From the NCBI GenBank assembly GCA_021186555.1, contig JAJKFL010000003.1, positions 41,560,408 to 41,624,407 of the forward strand: DNA of 64,000 bases. Direction: 5' to 3'. The first letter of the stretch is position 1. Every line of letters starts with the position of its first letter. Positions 1 to 10,453 of this stretch are shown in pieces. The stretch comes from Reticulitermes speratus (taxonomy: Eukaryota; Arthropoda; Insecta; Blattodea; Rhinotermitidae). The position numbers and the translations under genes are program-made. The notes below the pieces were generated by a model that was not told the origin of the DNA, searched no databases, and worked only from the letters and a program-made list of their open reading frames with translations.

Positions 1-548
1 GGAAAAGAGATGAAGAAGGAAGTGGATGGTTTTCACCAGCACAGGCGCATTCCAATCCTCTAGTAGATTTCAAACTCTCTAAAAAATGTCTGTCATACCC
101 CTATTCCGATTCACAAAACGCTCCCTTCTGCCTGGTTCCTATTCACTGCACTTCATTACTCACCACAGCCTGAAGCTCTATAAGGAATTCTGTTCAAAAA
201 ATAAATAAAATGAAATCTCCTTTCTCCCTCTAAGCTTCTAACCCTCCAATATAACCCTTATTAACTAAACGACTGCAACACTCCACTGCCATGTCAACAA
301 GAATGTTCAGCCCCGTCAACTGGAGTTCCTATCCCACGTCATTACACCAATACAGGGTGAGATGCATGCGAACCATTATCCATGTATACTGTACTACATC
401 GTAATAGTAATGCTAAAGAAACATAAAATGAAAACATTTCTTGTGTAAAATAGTTACACTAATGTAATTATACTCAGCAAAAGTAGCAATAACCTATTTC
501 TTTCAACGGTTATAAATAGTATGAAAATGTGTAGCTAAAATACATTCG
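1..548. other. No recognisable feature
   Basis: AT-rich sequence with no credible reading frame and no repeat I can name. A short string at 351-360 resembles the end of TACAGGGTG-type DNA transposons but has no partner. Confidence 0.5.
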
Positions 549-808
549 CCGATCCCGGTGGTCTTGCGGTTTAAGGCGTAAGTCTGCGGCCTCTTGATTG
601 CTGGGATTTCGGTTTCGAATCCCGCTGAGGGCATGCATGTTCCTCTCTTGTGTTTGTTGTGTGTTGTGTAGATACCGGCCTCTGCGACAAGCTGATCACT
701 CGTTCAGAGTTCCACCAGGTGTGTGTCTTTAATTGTGTGTGATCTAGAAACCTCAACAATGAGGCCGGCTAGGCCCAGTTTGGGATGCAGTGCCAAAGAA
801 AAGAAAAT
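549..808 (+). mobile_element. SINE-A, tRNA-derived, full length but diverged
   Basis: The head resembles a class II (Leu/Ser-like) tRNA, with an A-box-like stretch near 563-580 (cttgcggtttaaggcg) and a B box near 612-624 (ggtttcgaatccc). The body has the family motif 'ctctgcgacaagctgat' and ends in the 'gaggccggctaggccc' module before an eroded A-rich tail. It shares order and sequence with the copies at 20637-20898 and 36117-36376. It would be transcribed by RNA polymerase III and mobilised by a LINE. Divergence from the other copies suggests an old insertion. Short reverse-strand reading frames across it are translations of the SINE, not genes. Confidence 0.85.
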
Positions 809-1170
809 TCTGTCAGCCAAGAGTGAAACATTTTTAACAGACTAAGGTTTGTGATTACAATTTTGTTTGTTTGTGATTTTAATGACACTGGCACTAGTTC
901 ACGATACATAGCGTCCAATGGTAGGGTGTTCAGTGCATACTGCTTTGGAAATAATTTCACAGGAAGAGATCGTGCGTTAATTTGAGGTATTCTCCCGGAA
1001 TTGCTTGAAGGAACTAAGGAAAAACCACGCATATTCTCAGTCACTGTGCCAGACGCGATTCAAATTCTTAATCTGTCAGATAGACGTCAGAAACGTCAAA
1101 GCTTAAGTCAACTTAATTGGTGACTATGATATATATATTATTATTTCGTCTAATTACATACATACGAGTA
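809..1170. other. Spacer between SINE-A and mariner
   Basis: No gene or repeat recognised. A 91-codon reverse-strand open frame here has no recognisable domain. Confidence 0.4.
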
Positions 1171-2520
1171 TGCACGAGGGGCGGTACGAAAGTAATGCGT
1201 CCTAGTTTTAATCAGACACTATAATTACAATTACAATGTAATTGAAATTAAATTTACATCTATCATGTGCACATCCTTTACAGAATTGAGATAATTTTTC
1301 CACAAAGTCAAAGTCTTCTTCACTATCAACACACTTTTTCCATCTTTGCGTGAGACGCTGTATGCCAGTCGTATAAATTCCTTTCCTGAAGCGCCGGAGT
1401 TTTTCACGCACGCTGTGTTCCAGCTCGTCGTTGTCCGCAAAACTGCTTCCTCAAAGTGTATCCGTCAGGGGACCAAAACGATGGAAGTCGAAGGGTGCTA
1501 AATCGGGACTGTAGGAAGGATGAGGAAGAACATTCCACTCCACTGATGCGATTGCCTCCCTTGTGCGCAGACTGGTGTGCGTTCTGGCGTTGTCATGCAG
1601 GAGGAGGACTTTATTCGACTTCCTGTTTGGCCGAAACCTTCGACATCGTTGTATTAACTTCTTTAATGTCTGCACATATCGCTCTCGATTCACTGTGGCA
1701 CCTCCCTTCAAGAATTCAACTAATAAGATTTCTTCACTGTCCCACAAGACGCTAGCCATGACTTTACTCGCAGACGTCTGCACCTTGAATTATTTCTTGC
1801 ACGGCGACGAATGAGGATGCCATCCCATTGACTGTCTTTTCATTAATGGGTAGTAAGAATGAATCCAGGTTTCATCACCGGTATTTATTCTTGACAGAAA
1901 AGCATCTCCGTCTTTCTCACTGCGCTAGAGAAGTTCTGCACAGATGTTTTCTCGGGCTGTTTTGTATTGGACGGTGAGCAATTTCGGCACCCACCCTGAG
2001 CAGACTTTTCTGTGGCCAAGTTCTCTGATGATGGACGTAACTGCCGCTTTCACAATCCCTATTGCGACGTACAGCTCACTTCGCGTGATGCGGAGGTCAT
2101 TCCAAATGAGCGCATCAACGCTTTGTTTTGCCTCCTTCGTCGCTGCCGTGGCTGGTCAGCCACTACGGGGCTTTTCACCAGTGCCCCTTTTACCGCTCTT
2201 AAAACGACGGACCCAGCGTGTAACTGAGCTAACATTTATGACATCACCATACACGCTTCTCACACGTCTATAAATCCCTATCGGACTGGAGGCTTCCGCA
2301 GTAAGAAATTCAATCACCACTCTCTGCCCAGTACGTACGTCCACAACATCCGCCATTTTGCACTGTTACTGTGTGTAACGCACGTGACTGACTGAATCAT
2401 CGATGATCCTGGTGGAGTTGGACAGTGTCGCTATCCGGTGGGTGAGGAAAGGAACTCTACCCGGCGCCACATTTAAAAGAAAACAAATATGAGGCATTAC
2501 TTTCGTACCGACCTTCGTAT
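1171..2520 (-). mobile_element. mariner transposon, about 1.35 kb
   Basis: Inverted termini bound the element. The left end (1182-1198, cggtacgaaagtaatgc) is matched exactly in reverse complement at 2494-2510, and outer bases match imperfectly (tgcacgagggg versus tacgaagg). TA dinucleotides flank both ends, as expected for Tc1/mariner insertion. Inside lies one decayed transposase on the minus strand. Length and organisation are those of a full-length mariner. With no functional transposase it is a fossil, though its termini could still be recognised in trans. Confidence 0.93.
1208..2356 (-). pseudogene. mariner transposase (D,D34D), inactivated by four in-frame stops
   Basis: The transposase would cut and paste the element at TA sites. 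Reading from ATG at 2356, one frame continues to 1208 with no frameshift, interrupted by TGA at 2158-2156 (codon 67), TAG at 1927-1925 (codon 144), TAA at 1792-1790 (codon 189) and TGA at 1453-1451 (codon 302). The N terminus has the DNA-binding helix-turn-helix region, ending in KRGTGEKPRSG. Catalytic motifs survive: TGDETW (Asp near 161), HDNARTH (Asp near 255) and SPDLAPFDFH (Asp near 290). The second and third Asp are separated by 34 residues, the mariner signature. The C-terminal 'TGIQRLTQRWKKCVD' block is also recognisable. Both TGA stops fall where the family usually has Arg, consistent with CGA-to-TGA decay of methylated CpG. The frame runs a little longer than the usual 345 residues because the original stop seems lost. 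Confidence 0.95.
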
Positions 2521-2565
2521 ATATATAGAAACAGTGCTAGCTTGACGTATGTGGTACAGGCCTAA

Positions 2566-2590
2566 ATCATCATCATCATCATCATCATCT
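2566..2590. repeat. (CAT)n microsatellite
   Basis: About eight consecutive cat triplets lie just beyond the mariner right end. Confidence 0.9.
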
Positions 2591-2844
2591 TATACATTCC
2601 TCTAAATTTTTCAGAAAGTTTGACAAAGGTTTTATTAAAATTAACAAATTAATTACGTGGTCGAGAAATATTCAATATTCTGATTTTAAGAAAAAAAGAA
2701 AATCCATTATTTTGCTTGAATATGCCTGTCACTCGCCCACATCATGAGCCAGCTAAATTCAGTCCACACGTCCTCACACCCTATCTTTTTCAGCTGAACA
2801 TTAATAGCACCCTCGCATTCACAATTACATCTCCAGTGTAGTCT

Positions 2845-2893
2845 GTTCCCTACATGTTTCGACTGGAAGGTTTTGTACCTTTCTCATCTCCCC
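2845..2893 (-). ncRNA. Degenerate hammerhead-like motif
   Basis: On the minus strand, a gagatga block (core expected as ctgatga) is followed by a hairpin with aaggt pairing to acctt, then gtcgaaac, at and gta. The 3' half of a hammerhead core is intact, but the first two core bases are changed and no stem I pairing is visible. I read it as a fossil relative of the better copies elsewhere in the window. Confidence 0.4.
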
Positions 2894-2899
2894 AAAATA

Positions 2900-4260
2900 A
2901 ATGCTACATGTCCAACATTCTCAACCCATTCTATTCGATCATTCGAAATATGTTTGGTAAAAAGTGTAGACTTCGAACTTCCTCTTTAAGTAATTTTTTC
3001 TTTCTCTAGTTTCCTTTCTCATAGGTCCCCATATTTTACTCATCATCTTTCCTCAAATATCCTGTAAAATGTTTTCTCGGCAAGAGAGGAAACAAAGTTT
3101 TTGTACACGCGCGCACACACACACATTATGCGCACACACACATTATACCACACACACACTCACGTAACGTAACAAACATAATTTCTGACATTCTGACTCT
3201 TCTAAATGCTGATATTACGTAGGACACTGAAAGACAAAAGTTACCAAACTGAATGGAAACAAGCAAACAAAATTTTTATACCTCTGCAGTAAAAAGGAGT
3301 GTTGTTGGATGAAATACAAAGATAAACTAAAACAATTTGTATGAATTAAAGAACAAACGTATATCGACAGAAATGTCTCTCTGCTATCAACAGACATGAA
3401 ACACGCCAATTACTTTGCCTCTTTCTTTCACTTCAATTATCCTCCGACGCGGTTGAACGATCTTGGACAGTATATGGACATTGTGGTGTATGTAGGTCAA
3501 CTTCAGGCTGGCCTCGGGTCAGTGGATAGACTCCAAGTGATTGATTGGACTCCATTTGTCAATCAGCTCGACCCCTTCTTGTAGAGTGACACAGAACCCA
3601 GCGAGACGCAGCTACGCCACGCTTCATTGTTAGACGCAGGAGGCAAATCCTTTCAACAGAGACCTAGAGATATTTCTAAATAGACAACTCATGGACTTCT
3701 TTCACGCCTCAGCGGCCTCAAGACCGATGATGAATGACACTATGAGACGTCAGACCATTCAAGTAAAGAGTTCACAGCCAGGGTGCCTCTTTCATTTGGA
3801 CGACCCAGATGTCTATTTTGACTGGATTGCTCTCCAAAATAAAGTGTAGTGCTAGCTTCTTATTTATTAGGAATTTATCAAGCTCACAGTGTCATATAAC
3901 GTCGACTGACAAAGTGATTAATAATGACGAAGCTGAAGGAATCAAGGAATCGGACGTGACTGTCTAACGGGTTATATCTGTTTTGGCATTGAATGGCATG
4001 AGCGAAACCAAAAAATCTCTAGATATCAGACCTCGGGGCTGTATGTTGACAACGGAAACTTCCGAAAAACAATGCAAGAGTATTTAACGATTTAACTCTT
4101 ATTCAAAACATAATATATACAAACACATTTAGGCATACAATACTTCGTCCTTCATAATAATATAATGTTAAGCAGGAGCAATAAATTCAACAGAAAATGC
4201 ATGCTTAAACTTAATGGCGCAACATTTACAGAGCTTGAAGTATCTAGTCTTCTACGATAT
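2900..4260. other. No gene recognised; short CA-rich tract
   Basis: AT-rich DNA with a (CA)n-like tract at about 3107-3165. Two short open frames near 3.2-3.6 kb have no domain, start context or repeat identity that would support a gene. Confidence 0.4.
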
Positions 4261-4269
4261 GACGCCGTG

Positions 4270-4446
4270 TAAATAGGTATATAGGCAATAACGTTTCGGA
4301 AGAATTTGCTGCCATCATTTCCACGGTACTCGGAGAAGTCATCTCTTCTTGGACTGCCCGGAAGTTGGAGGAAGCAACGTTTTTTGCCTGCCCTGAGTAT
4401 TGGGGCAGCAAGCTTCTCCGAAATATTGATACCTATATACCAATAT
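4270..4446. mobile_element. Short diverged foldback repeat
   Basis: Arms 4270-4318 and 4400-4446 are inverted copies at roughly three-quarters identity. Each includes a 'gcagcaa..cttc.ccgaaa' block followed by 'cctatatacc'. The block order, a hairpin and then CCGAAA, recalls the hammerhead-bearing foldbacks in this window, but the CUGANGA core is not preserved in either arm. It is probably an old member or cousin of that family. Confidence 0.5.
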
Positions 4447-4449
4447 AGA

Positions 4450-5498
4450 CAATGTCACATCTCAGCGGACTGATATTTTTCTTCAGCATCGCTGTGAAAA
4501 CGTAAAGCCTCGCATACGTTAGGAAGATTATTTGTACTCAAGAAATGGACGAAGGGCATAAGGAATGTTAAATCTGAAAACAGCATTACAAATACCAGAA
4601 TACATTACCGGGTATCAGAACAGGGCAGTAAAAATTAAAATCTAGCGGTACGGCAAATATTGAAATGGTGAAAGACAAAGCTGCCATTGTGTGGAATTGC
4701 GAATCTAGTGTTCTATGCCATCGAACAAATTTTATATTACCGTCCATACATACAAACTCGTACCTACTGCACCTATGCTTTAAGTGCGCATTATTCCACG
4801 TAGTAAAACCTTGTACTTAAATAATCAGTACGGCATCAGAAGGTATTAGGAACTGAGGTTAAACCTTGATTTGAAGGATAATTTTTTCCTTATCGTGTTT
4901 GACAAGTTACGTGGCCAGCTAGAGATTTGTATGATTCTACATGCCCGTTTTAACTGGCTAGTACAAAAAATTTGCTACATTAGACTTGAAGAAAAAATCG
5001 TAGAGATACGAAAATGTGAATGATCTTAAGTAACACCAGGGATGAATAATTCTGACTCTCTTTAAAGCACATCAGCTACACCAATTTTAATTAGTCTATA
5101 TACGTGCATTAACTGCCATTATAAGTTTTGGTTCTGCTAACGAAGTGGACTGTACAGATTCAGGTTACCTGTCTTGCTCTCTTAAGTCCTTACACTATAA
5201 CGTTGAGCTAGTGTTATTAAACATACAACCATGACGTCCTTCCAAATCACTCTCATACGATAATTCATAACAATCTTTCTATTTTATTCGACACAACATA
5301 ATTTTAGCTGTTCGTACTATCTTCCTGGAGCAGTGCCACTTCTGAGAAGCTGACGGTCGCTTAGTCAATCACGAATTTTCACGAATTTTATGAAACTCAG
5401 GTGTTCATAATAGTGTTGAGATGAACCTATCACTTCACTTTAAACTCAGCCAGACCACATGGCCACAATTTATTTCCCAAAGATCAGTATTACCCTTC
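4450..5498. other. No recognisable feature
   Basis: No open frame above noise, no repeat structure and no terminal motifs noticed. Confidence 0.4.
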
Positions 5499-5787
5499 TA
5501 TCTAAGTCTACGTCTCTTGATAGGGTAATAGTATCCTCCTAAGTCTAGGTCTCCTGACAGGTTAATATTAACCTCCTAAGTCTAGGTCTCCTGACAGGTT
5601 AATATTAATCTCCTAAGTCTAGGTCTCCTGACAGGTGAATATTATCTAAGCTTAAGTCTCTTGACAGGTTAATATTATCATCCTATGTACGTCTAGATTT
5701 TCGTCATAGATTAATATTTTATAAGGCTAGGTCGCTTAACACTTTAATATTATCCTCATACCTAAGCACATTTCTCCTGATAGCTCT
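5499..5787. repeat. Degenerate tandem repeat, 37-bp unit
   Basis: About eight head-to-tail copies. The best adjacent pair has a 37-bp period and shares ctaggtctcctgacagg followed by ttaatatta. Copies decay toward both ends, where the 'taatatta' and 'aggtc..ctgaca' landmarks become the only constant parts. Only the middle two or three copies are close to identical, so the array is probably no longer homogenised. Confidence 0.85.
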
Positions 5788-6499
5788 TTCCTATAAGGGT
5801 TACAGCCGAACGTGATTAAATAAACTGTGAACGAACAGGAAAATTAATGAATAATATAGAATGCCCTGCATTAAATATGTAACGTACCACTTACCTTATA
5901 TTGTGCAAATGTAACAATATTTTCGTTATATTGAATAGAAACGGGAGATTTGAAGGCAGGAGAGTCTGATTCTGACGTCACCTGATGATGTAAAAACGAA
6001 AATAAGGGACAGCATTAGCGCTTCTATCTACGCTACTGTAAAGCGAGACAAAGTTTCAAAAAGCCTTTAAGGAAACGCCCAATGTGAATTCGTCTTTCAT
6101 AATCTTCTTTTCAGAACGTCATCGGATTCCATGTTGCTGTTTCCTTCCATTACATAAGATTTAGGAAGGAAGAAAATGTATAAAGGGAGAAGACGCGAAA
6201 CGAACGATGAAAGAAAGAGAGAGTGAAAGTATAATTCGATTTTGAATTTTTATTATGACTCGTGCAACTTAATAAGGCGGAAAGACGGAGAGAAAATTGC
6301 AAGGCAGTGGTTTCTGTATTATCCACTCTAAATATATGTTTCACATAACTTGAAAAATGGTTACGAAGTAGTATATATTAATAGAACGAGATATCACACT
6401 AGTGAACTAAATTTTCAGCATTCCGCAGACCATAAAATTTTATGCACGTATCTAAGCTTTCATATTTCTGTTTAAATATAGTTAGTACAAATTATTATA
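5788..6499. other. No recognisable feature
   Basis: AT-rich. The CTGATGATG at about 5981 lacks a usable hammerhead stem II. A 64-codon reverse-strand frame is unsupported. Confidence 0.4.
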
Positions 6500-6580
6500 T
6501 ACAGGGCATACACAAAATAATGGTGCGGTTAACACACAAATAACCACCACACCGCACCATTGTTTTGTGTATGCCCTGTA
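6500..6580. mobile_element. 81-bp palindromic MITE
   Basis: Thirty-base inverted termini (6500-6529 and 6551-6580) differ at one position and enclose about 21 bases. The ends read tacagggcatacacaaaa, with TA at the borders, suggesting a non-autonomous Tc1/mariner-superfamily element. It could fold into a near-perfect RNA hairpin if transcribed. Confidence 0.85.
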
Positions 6581-6801
6581 TTTAGTATAACGTTATCAGA
6601 ATCTCACACAACATTAAAGAGACAGTTACGCAGGCAAATAAAATGTCATACAAAGTAGATGTATTAAATTTAGCTAAAGACAACCGCTGTATGCGGGAAT
6701 CTTCATTAACACACATTTTAATTCAGCATGTCACGAGGAAGCCAATTTTCCTACATGACACACAAAGCCTGAGTTACATGGGGACTTTGAAGACTTTAGA
6801 G

Positions 6802-7004
6802 TGTGGGTGTCCATACTGCGGCCCGCCATGTTGTGTTGTGCGGCCTGCGGCCACATTTGCAAATTATACATATATATGCTTCAAAAATTACACAATAATT
6901 CAGGCCATTAGGTGTCCCACTTATTCTGATTTTTACATGTGCGGCCCGTTAACCAGCTCACAATAACAGCGTCGCCCCTTGCCAACAAAGGTTGGACGCT
7001 TCTG
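6802..7004. mobile_element. hAT-like MITE, 203 bp, with 8-bp target duplication
   Basis: The element is bounded by an exact 8-bp direct repeat, ctttagag, at 6794-6801 and 7005-7012. Its ends are imperfect inverted repeats (left tgtgggtgtccatact, right end reversed cagaagcgtccaacct), and both borders carry the gtgtccaa and gcggcccgc style of sequence seen in hAT elements. The 8-bp duplication is the hAT hallmark. No transposase is encoded. The 107-codon open frame crossing it is a chance frame. Confidence 0.85.
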
Positions 7005-7363
7005 CTTTAGAGAAAAACGAAGTGAAATTCAGTGCGGTTTTTAATAGTTAACTGTCTCGTTCCATGGAGAAGAGTCCGCCTTTTTAAGCTGATGGTTCCT
7101 TAGATTGTCAAGAGATTGTCCGCCCGTCATGGAAACCAGTTGCTTGTTACTGTATTCATAAGCGCCACCACCGATCTCTATTCTGAGCCAGATCAGTACA
7201 ATTCATACCCTACGACAGGTTTAAGATTTGTCTACGTCCAATTCTCAACACGTGACCTATTAACATCACTCTTTCCCAACAAATTAGTGTGCATTCTGTG
7301 ATTTCAATAGCCCGTACTGAAAGTCCTCCACATAAAGAAAGATGAAAATCAAACTCATACAAA

Positions 7364-7535
7364 GAGTTTATATCAAACCAACTGATGCACAATTAAAACC
7401 ACTTTTTATTGTAGCTTTTGTAAGATGTTTGTACCCCTACATATGTTTCAAACCTTAGTTCATCGTCAGGGGGTTCTTGTGCATCAGTTGGTTTGAAATA
7501 ATCTGTTAACAAAGATGCACGGTGGTAATAACGTG
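7364..7535 (-). mobile_element. Hammerhead-bearing foldback element, 172 bp
   Basis: It is flanked by near-identical 13-bp direct repeats (aaactcatacaaa at 7351-7363, aaattcatataaa at 7536-7548). Inverted arms (7371-7392 and 7477-7500, 'caaaccaactgatgcacaa') enclose a hammerhead motif on the minus strand. The right end is the tail aaagatgcacggtggtaata ending in cgtga, shared with the 474-bp element at 22842-23315. No protein is encoded. The structure suits a non-autonomous retroelement, perhaps driven by a Penelope-like element. Confidence 0.8.
7433..7474 (-). ncRNA. Type I hammerhead ribozyme motif
   Basis: Reading the minus strand, stem I is acccc (7474-7470) paired with ggggt (7437-7433), five perfect pairs. 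Core CUGACGA (7469-7463) is followed by one extra U, stem II gaac/gttt with a four-base loop, then GAAAC (7449-7445), loop atat and GUA (7440-7438). Predicted self-cleavage is after that A. All invariant core bases are present. The only oddity is the single nucleotide between A9 and stem II, which recurs in all copies. Confidence 0.8.
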
Positions 7536-7548
7536 AAATTCATATAAA

Positions 7549-8119
7549 CAGCCTACTGAAAGGCGTTTCAACAGATCACAGAAAATAACTGCAATGCAAA
7601 ACTGTCATAGGAGTCATTTCACAGATAAACAATGTACAAGTTCTGATTTTAATACACATTATCTCTTTGTCATAAGAATAAAATTTAGTTAGGCCACCTG
7701 TGATACTGTTATGTGTCAGAAGATCTTATTTTCGCGGGCGAAATTTTATTTCGTAAGTGTGCAAATCAATGCTTCCTTCAGCAAAGAGAAATTGACGGTA
7801 TGAAATAATTTATACTTTGGATGCTGTCTGCTGACTCATATTAAAAATAACAATAAAAATAAAGCAACATCGAGCTCCATCCTGAGGGTAAATATGCGGT
7901 TAAAATCTTTTTACTTGGATCCAATGGGTAAAACTGATCTCAGATTCTGGGCAATCCATGTCACTAAAGCCAGCACCTTAGATACGCCTACTATCTGGTA
8001 AAAGAGCAGGAGGAAGAAATTATCTTACATAACTGTAATGTAAGAACGATGCTTGTGAACACAGTACTGGTAAGTCCTTGAATCAAAGAAAAGGGAAAAT
8101 AATATTTAAATGGCTCTAA
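7549..8119. other. No recognisable feature
   Basis: AT-rich, with no supported gene or named repeat. Confidence 0.4.
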
Positions 8120-8225
8120 TGAACGGGAATGCGGGGGTATGAAACAAATTCATCTGAGTCAGTATTAGGATCCAGTAGCGAGCTTTTGTAGCACACTAAT
8201 TAAACTTCTGGTATCATAAACAGCG
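8120..8225 (+). mobile_element. LINE 3' tail fragment
   Basis: The stretch 'caaattcatctgagtcagta' and then 'aggatccagtagcg' matches the end of the LINE tail at 9440-9620, and both continue into a similar 'aacttctg.t.cataaac' sequence. It represents the last codons and 3' UTR of an RTE/jockey-like second reading frame. Confidence 0.65.
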
Positions 8226-8439
8226 GATATTTTACGGCTAAGTAAGCGACTGTCAGATTGTAACGGCGGATTCTTATTCAATGAAATTAGTTATTTTCAG
8301 TAAATCCCAATTTGTGTGAACATCCCCGAAACGCTCTGACACTGCGAACCGGACACAGGGTAACTGTCACACGCACAGAGCAGTAATTAATTAGTGCTAC
8401 CACAACTTCATATCCTATTTAATGCTAGCTATTAACGCG

Positions 8440-8592
8440 AAGGCCCAAGTTCAATCCCAGCTCAGTCTACGTGAGATATGTGGTGGACAAAGTGGCACTG
8501 GAACAGATTTTACTCCGAGTACTTCAGTACCTCCTTCTCAGGTCTTGCTCCATGAACGTTCCATATCCTTTCATATATCATTTAGGGTATGC
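8440..8592 (+). mobile_element. SINE-D fragment
   Basis: A degenerate B box (gttcaatccc) is followed by the family body 'gtggtggacaaagtggcact' and 'ccgagtacttc', then runs into a GA microsatellite. It lacks the 5' A-box region. A 91-codon frame across it is SINE translation. Confidence 0.75.
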
Positions 8593-8593
8593 T

Positions 8594-8658
<65 letters not shown>

Positions 8659-8666
8659 GGAGAGGG
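8594..8666. repeat. (GA)n microsatellite
   Basis: Over 60 bases of nearly pure ag dinucleotide, ending in interrupted gggaga units. Confidence 0.95.
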
Positions 8667-8757
8667 CAGTGTTGTATTTGACAACGTTTCCAGTTAACAG
8701 AGTCTACACAGCGTCAGTAGTAGATGAATGTATGAATGGAGCATTGGTAAAATAATG

Positions 8758-8797
8758 ATTACAGGGAAAACCGAAATACTCGGAGACCTTCTTCAGG
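8758..8797 (-). mobile_element. Short SINE-D fragment
   Basis: The sequence cagggaaaaccgaaatactc matches the SINE-D body read on the minus strand. It abuts a truncated SINE-A. Confidence 0.5.
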
Positions 8798-8811
8798 CTA
8801 CTATTAAAATA

Positions 8812-8950
8812 GAGGTCTCTGCGACGAGCTGGTCCCTCGTCCAGAGGAGTCCCACCGAATGTGGTGTGTGTAAAGTGTGTGATCGTGAAGCCTCGAAAAA
8901 TAAGGCGGCCTAGGCCCGCAAGGGGCTGTCGAGCCAATGGAAAAAAAAAT
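8812..8950 (+). mobile_element. SINE-A, 5'-truncated
   Basis: It lacks the tRNA head and starts at 'gaggtctctgcgacgagctg', running through 'gaggagtcccaccgaatg' and 'gcggcctaggcccgc' to an A-rich tail. The truncation point is the same as in the copy at 13131-13260. A 156-codon forward frame begins here and continues into unique DNA, but shows no domain and is unlikely to be a gene. Confidence 0.85.
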
Positions 8951-9439
8951 ACCCTACTTACGCTACTAACTTCGCTGTACAGGCTCATTAGCATTCACCC
9001 TAAAGACGGAGTCAGCAACTGCCTCAGAATCGAACGTTTTATCCTACACGATGTAGCAACACAGAAGGCGGTCAATTGTGTACCTTCAACCGGAATACCC
9101 GACAACTCATATCACTGTAACAAATTTTCTGTTGAATTTTACGGAACCGACAAGCATGTCAACATAAATGCGATTACAAAAGTTTGCCACTGGCCGCTGT
9201 CCTCAGCTCCACGAAGCCAGTTCACGTACTCCAACACTACTTATCTAAGACACACTTTTGTACCACCCGTCCATCGGCTTTTTGGTTTCTTCAGTCGTGC
9301 TACGACTTTCTTAATTCGTACTGTACACTGAACGGCTGTTATTAGGGCGTCACACGATGAGATGGGCGGTGCTAACAGCACTTACGGGAAGACGATGAAG
9401 AAACGGGACCATACAAGAGTAGGCCTACTGTGAAAACAA

Positions 9440-9620
9440 TGGGAAAAATCATCGGGTGGACCTAAGGGTAGATGTGAGAATAATGTTCAAACTGACTTTC
9501 AAGAAGTAGCGTGTGGACAAGTGGACTGGATTAATCTGGCTCATGATAGCATTGAGGATCCAGTGGATGGCTCTTGTGAACAACATAATATAACTTCTGA
9601 TTCCATAAACGGCAAGGAAT
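9440..9620 (+). mobile_element. LINE 3' tail
   Basis: Translation in shifted frames gives fragments such as 'WTGLIWLMIALRIQWMALV', the usual C-terminal end ('DWI.LA.DR.QWR.LV') of RTE/jockey-like LINE reverse-transcriptase polyproteins in arthropods. It is followed by 3' UTR-like sequence shared with 8120-8225. It is 5'-truncated and frameshifted, so inactive. Confidence 0.65.
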
Positions 9621-9670
9621 CTCTTCACACAATGAGCGATCATTTGCTTTCAATTCCTGTGCCTCATGGC

Positions 9671-9893
9671 GGTAAAGGTAAAGTTATCCCAGCCCACACC
9701 ATAGAGGCTAGATGGAGGTTAGTGGTCAACATCACGTACCGGCCGCTTTATCCGCGGGAAAAAAAATCTGGTACCTCCTGAACAGGGCGCTGGATGTGCC
9801 CCACGGGCGGTATGGACGTTTTGGAGGAAAGAAAAAATATCTTGATCCTCCCAGGATTCGAATCCTAGATCGTCCGGCCTAGTCACTATCCGA
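9671..9893 (-). mobile_element. SINE-B variant
   Basis: Minus-strand element. The B box is visible in reverse at about 9847-9860 (aggattcgaatcct), and the body has 'ggtcaacatcacgtaccggc' and a 'ggtaaaggtaaag' end, as in other SINE-B copies. It is diverged from the copy at 44945-45234. Confidence 0.8.
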
Positions 9894-10453
9894 AGACATC
9901 CCAGCTCCCCTTCGTGGCGGTATATATACGACTTATTGTGCGTGTTCCAGTCATCGAATCAAACCTGTGTAAGCCAAGCTAAAGAGTGTGTAGTTTCTCT
10001 GTTCACAAAAGTTTCCATTTCTCAGTTACTGCAACTTTATTAGTGTTAGAGCTTTCTCTTCACATCTTGTATTCTCGGGCATCCTCAGTCTGTAAGAGAG
10101 TAAAAAGTTTCAATTTGCCTGCTTTTCACAAGGTATTTAGAACGTAGGCTTAATTAGGTTTTAGGGAACTTAATCAGGATTAATCTTAGAGCTAATTAGT
10201 TAAGGTACAGTTTAGAAGAGGCCTACATGGCTTTTGTACAGGACTTCCTGCACGAGAGGAACTGCACTATTGCGGATTATTAATGTTCACCCTTCTGAAT
10301 TCCCTTACTTCTGCAGACAGACGTCCTCTCTGTTACTACCCTTTATTTTTGTATTCTGCTGCCGATGGCGCTGTGAAAACAAAATCCAACAAATGTAGCG
10401 AAGCCTCTAATAGGTTGTAGGTAGAACGTGTAGGCCACACAGACACACACACA
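9894..10453. other. No recognisable feature
   Basis: No gene or repeat recognised; a short CA tract lies near 10440. Confidence 0.4.

Noticed and set aside
351..375. TACAGGGTG transposon end
   Set aside because: No inverted partner or further similarity.
5978..6010. Hammerhead-like CTGATGATG...GAAAA
   Set aside because: Stem II would have only about two pairs, and there is no GUH site or stem I.
8861..9331. 156-codon forward open frame
   Set aside because: It begins inside a truncated SINE-A and continues into sequence with no recognisable domain.
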